This document shows positions 13,938-27,052 of a stretch of 64,000 nt of DNA, piece by piece. Numbering within the stretch: position 1 is the first letter of the stretch; each line of letters opens with the position of its first letter. This DNA comes from Paramecium octaurelia (Eukaryota; Ciliophora; Oligohymenophorea; Peniculida; Parameciidae), in the NCBI GenBank assembly GCA_905182995.1, contig CAJJDP010000060.1, forward strand, positions 424,966 through 488,965. The letters run 5' to 3'. Both the position numbers and the translations under genes were made by a program. Below the pieces are notes generated by a model. It was not told the DNA's origin, did no database searches, and saw only the letters and a program-made list of their open reading frames with translations.

Positions 13938-14642
13938 ATGCATTATCGATCTCAGAATGAATATTTCAAATTTTTTGATATGAAGACATAGATTTCACCT
14001 AGATAGATAAAAATAGAAACACTTCCATCTACTAATAGAAAGATACAAAATTTTTCATTAACGAACAGATCATAATAGAAAGATCAACAACTTATATATG
14101 AGATTGAGGGCAATTCTAAAATTAATCGTTCAACGTATAACCATTTCCTCAACTACAAAAGCAGAAGACCTACTAGACATCTTTAAAAAAATGGACTTTT
14201 TCAACATGGTATCTTAAAACAATAATAAAAACCTTTGGAACGATTGCATTCTCAATCATATAGATAAACCTAAAGTTAAAATAAGAATAGAAGTTAAAGA
14301 GACATTTTTTTGAATACAAAATTCTTTCTGTCTCCCAGACATTTGCACAAAAAAATAAAACAGGAAACATTTCATTAAAATTAATAAATTGAGAAATAGA
14401 TTGATCTCCCACCGAAAGAAAAGATTCCCTATTTACAGATCAGTCAAACTGATATTATGCCACTTGTAAATCATAATATCTGTTATAATACCAAAGTAGG
14501 AATGAAAAATAAGTATAAAATAATTTCATATGCAAAAAAAGATGATCCTCAACTAATCTCATCGAATAGAGATAATGAAAATATCGATGATGATAATTCT
14601 GAATTCCATTTGGTGTTATTTAGATCAAAAAAAGAATTATGA
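13938..14642 (+). CDS. Hypothetical protein, Gln/Asn/Lys-rich
   Basis: 234 residues in one uninterrupted frame from ATG 13938 to TGA 14640-14642. Not recognised. It is basic and polar, rich in Lys, Gln, Asn and Arg, with an acidic patch near the C-terminus (NENIDDDNSEF). No signal peptide, membrane span or cysteine motif is visible. A frame this long without TGA is unlikely by chance at this base composition, and codon choice resembles its neighbours (TAA and TAG used for Gln), so I treat it as a real gene. It ends 62 bp before the UNC-93-like gene on the same strand. Confidence 0.65.
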
Positions 14643-14704
14643 TTATTATTATATATAGATTTCTTTTCTTATATTTAATTTTACAATTGCCTCAATTAAT
14701 TTTA

Positions 14705-16024
14705 ATGAAACTCTAACCAAAATATCAGAACTTCTACAAATTACTCTATTGTACAACAATTATTATGCTTTGTTATACTTTTTAAAATGCAGGAAAGAGC
14801 ATCTCTTATAATATTTATAATTCGGTATTGTTTATCTCATATACAGTAAGGGCTAACTTTCCTATATTCAATGCAGTTTACAATCAATTATTTTATATCC
14901 CCTATAGCCTTGTTGTTTATGGATGCAATCATCTCAAGATTATCCATGAGCACTATTCTATATTTAGGAAGTTTCAATGCCTTCGCATTTTTATTAGGAG
15001 CTTTTGTTGTATCTTCTTGCCAATAAGCTGATTTATTTTATTGCAATGTAAGCACATTAACACTAGCCATTGCAATTGAAACTCTGTTAGGAGGAGTGGC
15101 ATCATGTTTATTTTTTGTAGGTTATCCAGTGTATATCAATTCCATTTCAAATCCCTAGAATAAATCATATTATTTTGGCATTGGTTATTCCATATATTCG
15201 ATATCTAGCTTTTCAGGCAACACTATTGGTTATTTTACTTCAACAAAAATAGAACCATTTTATTATTATTCAATTTTAATAGTTGGATTAGCAATTACAT
15301 AATTATTCCTCTTCAGAGTAGAAGACTTAAGAGATAGGACTCAGATTGTTAAATAATCATTTTTGAATATGTTCAAACAATAGATTTAATAATTAAAGAA
15401 TGCATTTAGTAATCAGGATTACTAAGCATTTATTCCATTTCTAATCTTTTGTAGTATGTTATAGGGTTGTTATTTCACATTTTTACCTGCTCTTTTAAAA
15501 CATGTTCAAGGCGGAATTACTATAAATGAACACACTTTTCTACTTTATCTAATAGGAGGTGTTGGAATGATGTTAGGAGGTATAGGTGCAGGGAAATTGT
15601 CTCAGAAGGCAAATTTATTTATTGTAGGATGGTCTTAAGTTTTCTTTGCTATTTTATTTGTTATTTTAGCAATGACTTCATATTATTGGAAAATACTAAA
15701 CACGACTTATATTACTGGGTTCTTCTGTGGAATTGTATTTACAGGGACTGAATCGTTGGCTGCTATGATCACAGGTGTATTGGTATCTGATAAGAGTTAT
15801 TACTTCGTTGCAAATGACATATTGATAGTATAAGTTATCTATAATTCTAGTGCTTAGGAATAGCTCTAACCTCAAGTATTTCTTTATTGTTGAGTAAATC
15901 TAATTTGTAAGCTATGGTCTATGTGGTAATGAGCATTTTGATGTTGAATATTGTTTCCCTGATTTATGCATAAAGGATTTTCAAGGCTCCTAACAAGAAT
16001 TCGAAAGTATAATTACTAAACTGA
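14705..16024 (+). CDS. UNC-93-like major facilitator membrane protein
   Basis: About 424 residues with roughly ten to eleven hydrophobic spans. The N-terminal half has QGLTFLYSMQFTINYF and the glycine-rich LLGGVASCLFFVGYPVY segment seen in UNC-93/MFS members; a hydrophilic loop (ENL/RDRTQIVKQ type) separates it from a C-terminal half containing LIGGVGMMLGGIGAG. UNC-93 proteins regulate or transport across membranes; the substrate here is unknown. Introns are inferred at 14825-14846 (22 nt, CAG) and 15828-15850 (23 nt, TAG). Start ATG 14705, stop TGA 16022-16024. Alternative: a more general MFS transporter, since the family call relies on pattern and hydropathy rather than a unique motif. Confidence 0.72.
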
Positions 16025-16157
16025 TAAACAGTGGAAATTATAGTTGATTATTTTTATATTGTGATATCAATATATTATATAATTATAAAACGAATAATGC
16101 ATACGCTTAGAACAAGCTTACTGTTATGTATGTTAATTTATATTAATTATGCAGGGT

Positions 16158-19100
16158 ATGTTTGCATCTAATCATAGATCTGAAGCACTGAGCTTATTGA
16201 ATCAAATGCAACCGAAATTCAAGGAGGAATCAGATCTAGGCACAGAAGACCTAATATATAAGAAAGTCACTGAATAATTAAAACAACAAAAACCTCATTT
16301 CGACACTGATGAAGAAGATACAAAGAATGAAGTCTCCTTTAGAGAATTTTATAAAAATGTACGATCAGGTAAACATGAGTTAGTTGACGATGAAGAAATC
16401 AATATTGTAGAACCAGAACATAAGGAAATTGAAATTCAATCCTACTTATAAGAATTGAGTGACGGACTCGAACCATAAACTGAAACTATTGCAGAAACTG
16501 AAATTTAGACTGATCCTGAAAAGTTAGGCAAGTTTAAAAAGTACTTTATTAAAGAGGATGAAACTAAACAATAAGCGAACATAGAAACCAACATTGAAAA
16601 TAGTAATCCTATTGAAAAGAAAATGACTTTGAGAGAGAAACTAGAAATGAAAAAGAAATAGGCCTAATAACCACCTGTTGTAGCTGCAATCTAGATTAAA
16701 TAAGAAGTAGATAATCAAGAATAAGTTGCTGATTAGAATGTTGGCAAAACAACATTAATCAAAAAGATTGAAGAATTCAAAAAAATGAAATAATCAAAGG
16801 ATACATAAGAAACTTAATAAGAAAATCTATAAGAATAGTCAGTCAAATCAGTACCTGAAAATCCTTTGAGAAAACTCCTAAATAAAAAGGCAGAAGAGAG
16901 AAAAGAATAAGAACTCAATTAATAAATCGAATAGAATAAATTGTAAATATAGACACAAGAAGCTGAAATAGAATTAAAATAAATAGATACCGAAGATATA
17001 CCATTAGACCAAAATATAGATAATGAATAAGAGTAAAAAGATTCTTCTGAAAATAAAGATGATACCATACATTAATAAGAATAAGATAATGATGATACCA
17101 TATATTAATAAGATTAAAATATTGTTGAATCTCAATAAGAAAATACAATTTCAGATGAAAACTCTAATGATTCAAGAATATAATAACAATAATAAATCGA
17201 ATCTGATATAAATCCAAATATTGATCCTTAAGTTTAAGAGGATTAAACTATGATTGATGATGAATCTGCAAGATTTGAATAAGATTCAGAAAATATTACT
17301 AACTCAGATGAGGATCAGCAACAATAAAATATAGTTAATGAAGAATAAAATAATTCCAATGAAGATTAATTATAAGTTATTACAAGTGAAAATTAGGAAT
17401 AAGAAACTATTAATGATAATGATAATGACCAAGAGATTGTTAATAATAATGATTAAGATATAGTTAATAATAATGATCAAGATATATCAAATAAAATTGA
17501 CTAAGAGATAGATAATAATAATGACTAAGAAATAGTATATAATAATGATTAAGACCAGTAGTAGAATACCGATTCAGATTATTAGAATAATGATTTAACA
17601 AATTAAGAAATTCAATAAGAAAATTAAGAATTTGAAGCATAAGAATAATTACAAGCTTAAGATGAATTATAATAAAAAGAAATATCAACTGAAGATGAAT
17701 AACAAAATCTAAATGATGATAACTAGAATTAAGTTGAATAATAAAATTAAAATGGTGATGATTATAATTAAGATTAATAGTATAATTAAAGTGATAATTA
17801 AGTTGAATAACTAAATACTGATTAAAATTAAAATATAGAAAATTAGTAAGAATAGACAGATAATAATAGTATTAATTAAGGAGAAGATAATGACATTATT
17901 AATGAAGAGAAAGTTGAGAATACACTATCAGAAGGTTTCGTGATGGAAAATAATGTTGAAAATTCAGATTATCTTGAGGATGTGCAAGAAGCTGAAATAA
18001 TAAAAAAGAAGAGAGAAGTAGAGGAAATGATTGAAGAAGAGGAAAGAATTAAAAAAGAATTAGAATAAAAAGAATTAGACGAAGAGAAAAAATTGAATGA
18101 ATTAGAAGAATAGGAGAAACTATTGATTAATGAAAAAGAATAAGAATAGAAAGAAATTGAGGAAGTCTAAAAATAAATTGATTAAGATTATAGTTAATTA
18201 TAGGACATTGAAAAAGGAGAGTAGAAATAATAAGATTATTAAGAAAATGAATTAAAATAAGAAGAAAATTAAGAGGTAGAACCTTTGTAAGAGGCATTAC
18301 AAGAAGATTTAAATATTTCGACAGATGATATGCCCTAAGAGAATCAAAATGATTAATAACAAACTGAAAATCAATTAGAATAGATAAATAAATAAGAAGA
18401 GAAAGTTGAATCCTTAGAAAGTAAACCAGTTGATGGTAGCATTTAATTATAAGATGAAACTCTAGAAAATGGATTTGATATTGATGAATATCAAAGATTA
18501 CAACATTAAAATGAAGATAAATCTGAATAGGATATTACAAATTATTCATAAAGCAGTGAATTATATCATAAACATGAGTACACAACTTAAATTAAAAATG
18601 ATTAACAAGATTAAGTAATATAATAATCAGTGCCAACATTATCAATAGATGAATAAACAGATTTCAAGGATCAAGATATTGAATACTAACCATAGATCTA
18701 AATAACCTAGGAAATATTAACAGATAATAATTAAGATCTTGCTGATTAAGACTCAAACTCATAAAACAATTCAGAATAAGAATAAGAGGAGCTAAATGAT
18801 CAGAGTAATACTACAAAAGACAATTAATTAATATAAGAAAAGAATCCTAATTCAGATTAATTAGAGGATATTAAAACAGAGGACTAATCAATTTATTTGG
18901 ATAATCATATAGAAAGCACAAATGAGAGTGAAATATCTAACGAATCTACTATTTTATAGGAATCGAAAATAGATGTTTCCAAAGAAACTGATAATCTTTC
19001 TGAAAATTAATTAGATCAATAAAATGTCTAATAATAAGAGACTTAAATCTTAGATGATGATACTCCTAGTCTGATTCCTGTAGATGAAGCAGACAATAAA

Positions 19101-20813
19101 AATCTATCCTATTAATTCGATCTCAAACTTGATAATGAAGAGCACAAAATTGTTTAATATGATGATTCTAATTCCAATGTTGATGAGGAAATAAAAAATG
19201 ATGAATAATAATATTAATAAATAGATCAAATTAATACTCAATTTTAATCAAACACTGATTAAGAAATCTAAAAACAATTTCAGGATACCTCAAACGTGCT
19301 TTCAGCCAATAAACTTCATTCAAATTCATAAATACAATTAGACATGCAAATTGATGATAAAATAAAAATTGAAAAAATTGATGTAGATATAAAGGAAGAA
19401 TAATAAATTTAAGAGAATGTTTTAATAAATCAAAATAGGTAGTAAGGCAATTTCTTACAAGTAGATAAAAATGAGATTGATTAAAAAGAAAATCAATTTG
19501 AAATATTAATTTCTTAAGAGAAGGAGAAAGACTCGGAAGAAAAAGAGAAAAAAAGAAGAAAATTAAACAGAAGAAAGCAAAAATAAAGGAAGTTACAAGA
19601 GGAATAATTTTAGTAGAAATCATTATTATAATAAAAATAACAATAAGAAATCTTAAAATAATAATAATAGTTAATTGAATTACAAAATTAATAATTATTG
19701 AATAAATAAAAGTATAAGATGGCCACAAAACAAAATAATTAAGTTACTTTAGAAAGTAAACCAATTAAAGGAGATAATTTTATTCATTTATAAAAGCAAT
19801 AATCTTAAATTTAACTAATAAATTAATAAATTGATACTGAATTTTCATTTTAACAGATTCTTTCAAAAGTAGAAAAGGAAGAAAGATAAGGATAGAAACA
19901 ACTAAGAAGCAATCCTAAACATGTGAAAAACGCTGATTTAAATTTCTTTTAATTGACTGAAAGTAATTAATTTTAATAATATTAGAATAATAATAAAATA
20001 AGATTTCCTTATAATCCTAAGATTTATTTGAGGCTATTAAATAAGAGATTAAAGAATGCGATTTAAATAATTACACTATTAATTTGTGCTAATTATGTTA
20101 AAGTGATGTTGTATACGAAATAAATGATGATAATTGGTACCTTATTGGAATTGCATATGGATTAAAGTATCTAAATTGTTTAATCATAAAAGGAGACATT
20201 TCTAGAATCTATTGAACACTGTACAATATCATTTCAAAAACTCCAAGATATATACCTCTTTCAATAAGGAATAATAAGTTTGTCTCACTTTCGGAGATCA
20301 ATTTGAAATTGAAAATTTATAAGATATCCTTAACTATTATAATAATCAAACTCTCCCCAAGAATTAGTAATTTTTGAGGATTCCATAAAAGGTAATTATA
20401 TCCATTTATATATTAAGATCAAAGCAAACTTCGCTTAAATGAAAGTTGATTTGAACCAACATAAATTTATGAACTTTAGTTTGAATGCAGCAATGAAAAA
20501 TTAAGAAAATTATAATGGATTTACTGTTTCAGAATAACACATTAAGATTTCAAATGATTTTGATTACTCCTAATATGGTAGCATCTTTTATCCTGGGCAG
20601 TCTATACCATATAAATTGATTGTGTAATCAAATGGAATTGAAAACATGCAATTAGATTTGAATCCTTAAATATATGAAAGAGTCTTAGAAAACTTTTTGG
20701 CAAAGAATTACTTGCAATAGATTTAAGTTACATATAGAGACAACTTAAATAGCAACTTTGTAGTGATAGATAATGAAGACCTCTTAGAAATTGAGATTAC
20801 AATATAAAAATGA
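16158..20813 (+). CDS. Giant Gln/Asn/Asp/Glu-rich protein with small C-terminal folded region
   Basis: About 1,526 residues. Residues 1-300 are moderately ordered and helical (MTLREKLEMKKKQ). From about 17000 to 19700 the protein is almost entirely Q, N, D, E and K, with decayed short repeats built on NNDQ and a strongly charged helix (EEMIEEEERIKKELEQKEL). A Lys/Arg-Gln coiled coil (EEKEKKRRKLNRRKQ) precedes the C-terminal 280 residues, which have normal composition and look folded; one segment there (NWYLIGIAYGL ... FLRIP) resembles LysM-type spacing but this is weak. Introns 19963-19985 (TAG), 20167-20192 (AAG) and 20392-20417 (AAG) keep the frame. Start ATG 16158, stop TGA 20811-20813. 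Function unknown; prion-like or scaffold behaviour is only a possibility. Confidence 0.75.
17404..17560 (+). repeat. Degenerate tandem repeat encoding NNNDQ-type units
   Basis: Within the giant Gln-rich gene, a unit of about 30 nt encoding variants of IVNNNDQD is repeated about five times, with Asn mostly AAT and Gln mostly TAA/TAG. Another doublet, DDTIHQQEQ then DDTIYQQDQ, lies just upstream near 17060-17120. The units drift in sequence but keep the reading frame. Confidence 0.6.
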
Positions 20814-21270
20814 ACTAAAGTAGTCTGTGAAACACATATTATTATTTATGAATTACAGTTCTATTAAAGTGCATCTGACAATCCATAGTTTTAGTAGAAT
20901 ATTTCAATCTAAATTCTTTGATTCATACTTATTTTACTTATTGAGGATACATTCATAATTATTATTAAAAACTATCTTAATAAGATATTAAACCATTAAG
21001 TTTTAATTAAATATCGAATGTAATTCTTAGTATACATTAATATAAGAAATGATATTTCACCAACAATTCAATTTCTTCTAGCAAAAGAGTTTTAGTTTCA
21101 TTTTAATTAACACAATAATTACAAACAAAATCTATCATAATTCAAGATCAAACCCATCTTTGAAATTAAATAAGTTATTAGTTCTTTTACAAAAATTCTT
21201 AGAATATGAATAATTTGATGAAATCTTTATTGATTTGATCATAATAGGATTAATATATTAACATAAATTT
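20814..21270. other. Convergent intergenic region
   Basis: 457 bp between two converging stop codons, AT-rich. I see no coding frame, RNA gene or repeat in it. Confidence 0.5.
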
Positions 21271-23418
21271 TCATTTAAACAATTTCTTTAATTAATGTAA
21301 TTAGATTGAAGTCTTTTATTGATTACTCTCTTATTCTTCCTTACTTAAATCAATTCCATAGGATTGATGTTTTTGTTATTCACTCAGATCTTATTTCAAT
21401 ACATCAATGACTCGATCAGCCAAGAAAGTCAAGGGAGGCAACATTTGTGACTATGGGATTAAAAATTCTTTAATGTTGAGTTCCTTTCTAAAATAAATAA
21501 CTCTATTACATTTATCTAGCTTATTTAGCTAATTATAATCGTCTATAAACATTTGGATCAAGTGGTGCTGCATCTTCAATGATTGGTTTTTCAGGTTATT
21601 CCACTTATTCAAAATGAGCTGTCTCTTACTCATCCATCATTAGGGAAGCCTTTCTTTCAGTGCTTAGAGCTGTCACATATTTATATTAATTATTATGACT
21701 TATGTAAGAGTATAATAAAGTTCTAATATTAGATTAATATAGTAAACCTGCCATTTATAGTTGTTGAGATTAATTTCTGAGAAGCAATTCCATGGAGTAG
21801 TTTAGACTATTTAATATCTACAATCAATGCTTATTCATTATCATATTAAATAGCAATTAAATTTTCATTCAATTTACTGATTGATTTAGCCTTACCAAAT
21901 TATGTGATTATCTATTTTTTAGTATCCTAATAGAATGTAATTGTTCCACCATTACAAACTAAAGCACCAGATTAGTAAATATGAGCAACTTCAGGAGTTG
22001 TTGAATCCAAAGTCACCTCTTTAATAATGTTATTATTTTTTGTATTGATATGCAATATACTAATAGAAGTGACAATGACAATAGTGGTTTCGTCTTTAAT
22101 ATATGCTGTTAATATATTTCTTCCTTTGTATCCATGACCTCTGAAAACACAATTCCAATTGAATTATCCTTTTGTTTACTTGAGTTATCTCCATATTCTA
22201 ATTTCTCCATTACCCCAAGTGATTATTGAATTATGTCCTGTATCCATTCCTTCTATCTCATAATCGGTGGTTGTTACAAGATTAAATTCAAAATTATTAA
22301 CATTTTCAAAGATTGATAGTGTTTGCTTAAGCTCAGAACTCAAAATGACAATCAAAAATCTATCCAGCATGGCAAACTATGTTTTAAATAAGAACAATTA
22401 CTTAATTAATAATGGTTCTATCTCTTTTGTATGAATCTTCAATATCAGAGACATAATTTCTTTGTTAAATAGGAATGATGTGTAATAAAGTGCCTTATGT
22501 TGGATGAATGACTTATAAGGTTCCATTTGCCCCTTAAGTGATTAATTTATTCTAATAAGTGATAAAACTATTAGGATAAACATGATGAATTCCTTGAAAA
22601 TAGGGTAATTTATTCTAACCCATCAAGGAAATCTATTTAATTTGATTGATTCCTTTTATGTTAATAATGAGATTATCATCATTACTACACATAGCTACAA
22701 TTTCTCCTCCTAATCTTGGAAAGAAGGCCTTTCTTGCAACTCTCAAATGCCATTACACAATGACACCTTCCTAACCAGCAGAATAGAGTGATGCTCCTGC
22801 AAATAGCAATGCATTAACTTAATGAGCATGCCAATGGTCTTATTACACTATGATACCAGTAGAGAATTATAATAAGATTAATTAACCATTACTTAAACCG
22901 CAAGCCAAGAGATCTTAATCATCATCTAATTGCATAATAGTTACTGCAAGTCCAAATTCTCTTAAGATTCTGTCTTCATTAGCAATCACATGGATCTATT
23001 TATCATCTGCAATAATTAATTATTCTTTATATGCTGAATATTGAATGCAGTTAATATTAGTAAATGATTATGCATCATATATTTTAGAACAAGTGGTTCC
23101 TAATCTAACAATGCTATTTCCATCATAAGCAATAAAATGATCATTATGAAAACAAACATGTTGGAATTGCTTACCTTTATGGTGTTTACTCTATAATTAT
23201 TTCCCATCTACAGAATAGACAAGAAAATGAGAATTGTGTGTCAAAACATAAATGTCTCCATTAATAGCAAATGTTTAAATTGAAGCACCTACATTGATTC
23301 TAGTATTCAATTTCATTGTGTCCTTTTCTAAAATTAACAAATCTTCTCCAGAATAAGTGTAAACTAAAGAATTGCAACAAAATAATTTATGTCCCACTTA
23401 ATCACCAAAATTAATCAT
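21271..23418 (-). CDS. WD40 protein, WDR75/Utp17-like
   Basis: About 691 residues with two beta-propeller-like halves. The clearest family signal is HWHAHQVNALLF followed by SAGQEGVIVQWHL and ARKAFFPRLGGEI, which matches the WDR75/Utp17 pattern, and a C-terminal LPPLTFLADRVIDVLK typical of t-UTP proteins. In other eukaryotes this protein helps start small-subunit rRNA processing in the nucleolus. Introns are inferred at 22377-22401, 21723-21747 and 21488-21509, all ending TAG; the last brings the C-terminal segment in frame. Start ATG 23416-23418, stop TGA 21271-21273. WD repeats are degenerate, so another large WD40 protein cannot be fully excluded. Confidence 0.72.
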
Positions 23419-23529
23419 AATTAATATAACATATACAACTAACAATATTTTTGGTTTAACAAAGAAAAAGTAGGATATGAATCAAAAAAGTATGAAAATT
23501 ATAATATAGAGAATATAGAAAATGAATAT

Positions 23530-24782
23530 TCATTATTTTATCCAATCCAATAATTTAATTGCATCATTCCATCTGTAATCAGTAGATTTACAATTTAATA
23601 ATACAATTATATAAGAATTATTATTATCTAAATAATATTCGACAACACAAGGTCCAGCCTCTTTAGTCTAGCCAGTCTTAACTCCTTGAAATCCATTATC
23701 TAATAATTTATTAGTATTTTCCCAAAGGATTTCTTTTATGTTACCAAATTTGTCTATAATTTCACTAAAATAGATTTTAGTTTTAACAATGTTAGCAAAG
23801 TGTTCATTTTACAATGCTTGAAAACATAAGATCCCAATATCAAGAGCTGAAGAGTAATTAAATTTATGGTATAAACCTAATGAATGTGGAAGTAATAATA
23901 CCATGAGGATTCATATATTATGTTGATTTGAGACCAAATTCCTTTGCACAATTATTCATTTCATCTATAAAATTGATTCCTGTAGTTTATTCGAAATTGT
24001 GTTTTAAAGTGACTGCTGCATCATTTCCTGAAGGGAGCATGAGACCATAAAGAAGATCTCTTAGATTTAATTAGTCCCCTGTTTATAGTTATGCTGAAGT
24101 ACCTCCAATGTTTTCTGCCTATATATAAATAATGTAATACTGCTTCAGGGACTGTAAAATAAGTGTTATCAAGATCTAGTGATATTAACGAAACGAATTT
24201 AAGAGATAACAAACATGTCATAATTTTGGTGATGGATGCTACTTAACATTTAAGTTTTTCATTGAAACCAGCCAAGAGTGATCCATCCTTCCCATTTATA
24301 ATACACCAACTCTATGCTGTTATCGGTGGACCAAAAGGAATTGAAGGAGACAATGGAATATGTCTAGGCAGTATTCTTGGGTTTCTCTTAAAGGCAGTTT
24401 AAGGTTGCTGGGATTTTTTCTATTTTTAATGATTAATAATGGGATCAGAGGTGTAACTGAGCTATTAGATGCAAGTGTTTGCCCTAGAATTTTTCTAAGT
24501 GAAGATGTGGAATTATTTGGTGTAAATTGACATAGTGTTGGATTGAGCAAAATTAGTTGGATCGTAATGTTAAGATGAAGAGACTTGGGATATCTTACGT
24601 AACTGAATCTTCTCTATGAGTGATTTATATCCATTATGTACTTTTGATGGAATCCGGGATAGATTTATTGATTAAGTCTAATTAATAGGTTTGGTTTTGA
24701 GCAGTACAAGGCTGTATTTATAGTCTATAATCAGGAGGGTGATGATTTAGACGAAGAATGTACTATCTAGGGGTAGTGGCAT
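23530..24782 (-). CDS. D-alanyl-D-alanine carboxypeptidase-like (S11) serine hydrolase
   Basis: About 401 residues. The C-terminal 260 carry all three active-site motifs of penicillin-binding/S11 enzymes in order: SITK (in QVASITKIMT), SGN (in MLPSGNDAA) and KTG (in GVKTGQ), plus MNPHGL. Family members cleave D-Ala-D-Ala in bacterial peptidoglycan; a ciliate has no such wall, so the substrate is unknown (possibly food bacteria or a repurposed peptide/ester). Two introns, 24119-24140 and 23877-23901, both TAG, show it is a resident eukaryotic gene. The first roughly 150 residues are Ser/Gln/Lys-rich linker with one hydrophobic stretch. Start ATG 24780-24782 leaves only 22 bp to the divergent gene; an internal ATG at 24531-24533 is the alternative. 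Stop TGA 23530-23532. Confidence 0.83.
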
Positions 24783-24804
24783 CAATTTTCATTTAATATA
24801 AAAA

Positions 24805-26897
24805 ATGCTAAAATTTGAGGCATTCAAGAAATAACAGAGACTGATTGAGAGATCACCTTAGTTTATCGTCCAATAGTTATTGCAGAGAAAGATTGTGTTC
24901 ATACGCGAAAACTTCAGTTCCAAGGAGAATTTCATGATTCAAGTAAATAGTGATGATTAACCACCTTAGAAAGAAGAATCATAGGAGATTATATATCTTA
25001 AGCCAGAATGTGGTGATCAGGTGATGAATGAGTTGACCAGAATAGCAATGTCTGAAATTCCTGAGAACGAATAATTAGAGTACCACATAAGGGCATAGCA
25101 ATTGTTGGATTACTTCACTTAGAATCAGTATGCTAGCAACCAATATTTTATAGGATTCAAGTCTAATACACAACAGTTTTATTTCATAAGATCAATTATG
25201 CATTGGCTTTGAGAAAGTATGGATTGACAGAGGAAGTCATCAATTTATTACTGGATAGTGATCAGATTCTCAAAATCAAAGGGAAACAACTGAAAAAGCA
25301 ACCTCTTGATATCCAGTTGTTGGCTAGAATTGTATAAAACAAACTTATGAGATTGCGTATCATCTTTTAATGCACTTTATTATTTTCAGAAAGTAGAAGG
25401 TAATACTATCAAACTAATACGATAGAAACAAACAGGCATTGGAATTGGCTAAAAGTGCATTAAAATAATTGAAGGCTATCTATGAAACTACAATAAAATT
25501 ATGTTAGTAGATGAATCTAACTAATATAATAAATAAGAAGTAAAGAGCCAATTCAGAAATGAGTCTGGCTACCATGACATCTTAGCAACCCTAAAAGTTA
25601 TCCTATAGTTAGATTGTTGAAATGGTATTCAAGGAAATATTGGCACTCATCAAATGTTCAATGCCACAATCCCAATTCGAGGATAAGAACACTCAAATCA
25701 TTCGAAGTCATCAAAGTAGAAGTCAATCCTTAGATAAGTACAGCGAATAGATCTCCATTGGCAACACTAGCAATCAAAATAATAAGTTGTATCCAAACAT
25801 TACTGATAATCATCCCATGTTACAGATGCAGATCCTAGGCTTGATGTAAATGACACAAGTGGACATAGAAGAATTGTATCCAATTAGCAATCCAGAAATG
25901 GTCGTTACAGAAGAAGTCATACTAGAACTGATAATGTTGGCTGGATTAAGTTTTTATAGTATATCCACTGAATTGAGATTCATTAATTCTAATTTTGATA
26001 ATCGATCCAATCTTGAAATATGGCTATGCAAGAGTCTCGAAATCTATTACACTTATGTTCCTCATATGTCATAGATTTTTAATTAAATTTATCAGGTTTA
26101 CAAGAAACTCTATGGTGTTGACAAGCAAATGATACCTGAAGATCAAGAAATCACACACCTAACAAAGTTATTGCGACCACACCAATTTAATAACAAGGCT
26201 ACATTAGCCAATAAAGTAGTTATAGTAATTAAAGTGCCTGAAGGTCCAGGATCTGCAATTAAACATGCTAATACATAACAGAAAACAATACCATCTAATA
26301 AAACAAGCAAAAAGTATTATCGATAGAAGATATTATTATAGACACCTTTTAACACAAGTTGAAGATCAAGAAGATACCGGAAGATCTCCTAGTCGCTTAT
26401 TTTTAAAACCAACTAAATCATAATAACCATTGGAAATCAAACAAAGGGTTGATTTTTTAATGAATCACATATTAACTCAGTAGGCTAAGTTAAGTAAAGA
26501 GAAGATGAAAATTATAAAGAGCCGTCTTAAACCTGATCTGAGTAATGGTAATGTTGGTATGACTGCCTCTACAAATACCACTAATAATACTACTTAGAAC
26601 ACAACACAAAATTCAGCAAAATCACCACCAAAACAATTGAGTCGTTCTCTCTCGAATTCTCGTAAGGCTAGTCAGTGTATAGTACCTGCTTAATTGAATA
26701 TTCAGCAGGCATTGCATTAAACAAGAACAGCATAATTAAAGTATAGATATCGAAATCAATTTAACACTTTGCCTATTGAAGAGAGTCCCACATAATTTAA
26801 TAGCTAAAGAAAACAAGGAACTCTGGATTCTGCAAAAAAACAATACCAAAATAAATATTAATTAGTACTTTAATAGAAGTTACAGAACCTCAATTGA
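24805..26897 (+). CDS. Hypothetical protein, helical repeat-like, 670 residues
   Basis: Not recognised. Start ATG 24805, stop TGA 26895-26897. Three introns inferred from frame breaks are each TAG-ended: 26 nt starting near 25128, 26 nt starting near 25400 and 28 nt starting near 26313; together they keep the frame exactly. The N-terminal half is strongly helical (ALALRKYGLTEEVINLLL, NKQALELAKSALKQLKAIY), resembling TPR-like solenoid packing. The middle continues as helices, and the last roughly 200 residues are Ser/Thr/Asn/Gln-rich and basic, likely disordered. No membrane spans or catalytic motif seen. It shares a very short upstream region with the S11 gene. Confidence 0.72.
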
Positions 26898-27052
26898 TAT
26901 TATAATTTATAATTTTATAACTGATCGATAATGAATTATTTTAGGGAGCACAGTCTATCAAATGAAGTTTCGAATAAAGAGACGTAGAATTAGAAAGAGT
27001 GTATAATTATTTGATGTTATACTTATTTTTATATCTCCTCATAATATACATT

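Noticed and set aside
17464-17688. Minus-strand hydrophobic frame
   Set aside because: Antisense shadow of the NNDQ repeats in the giant gene.
19231-19728. Minus-strand open frame of 165 codons rich in Leu/Ile/Phe
   Set aside because: It is the antisense of the Q/N/K-rich low-complexity region; hydrophobicity follows from that composition.
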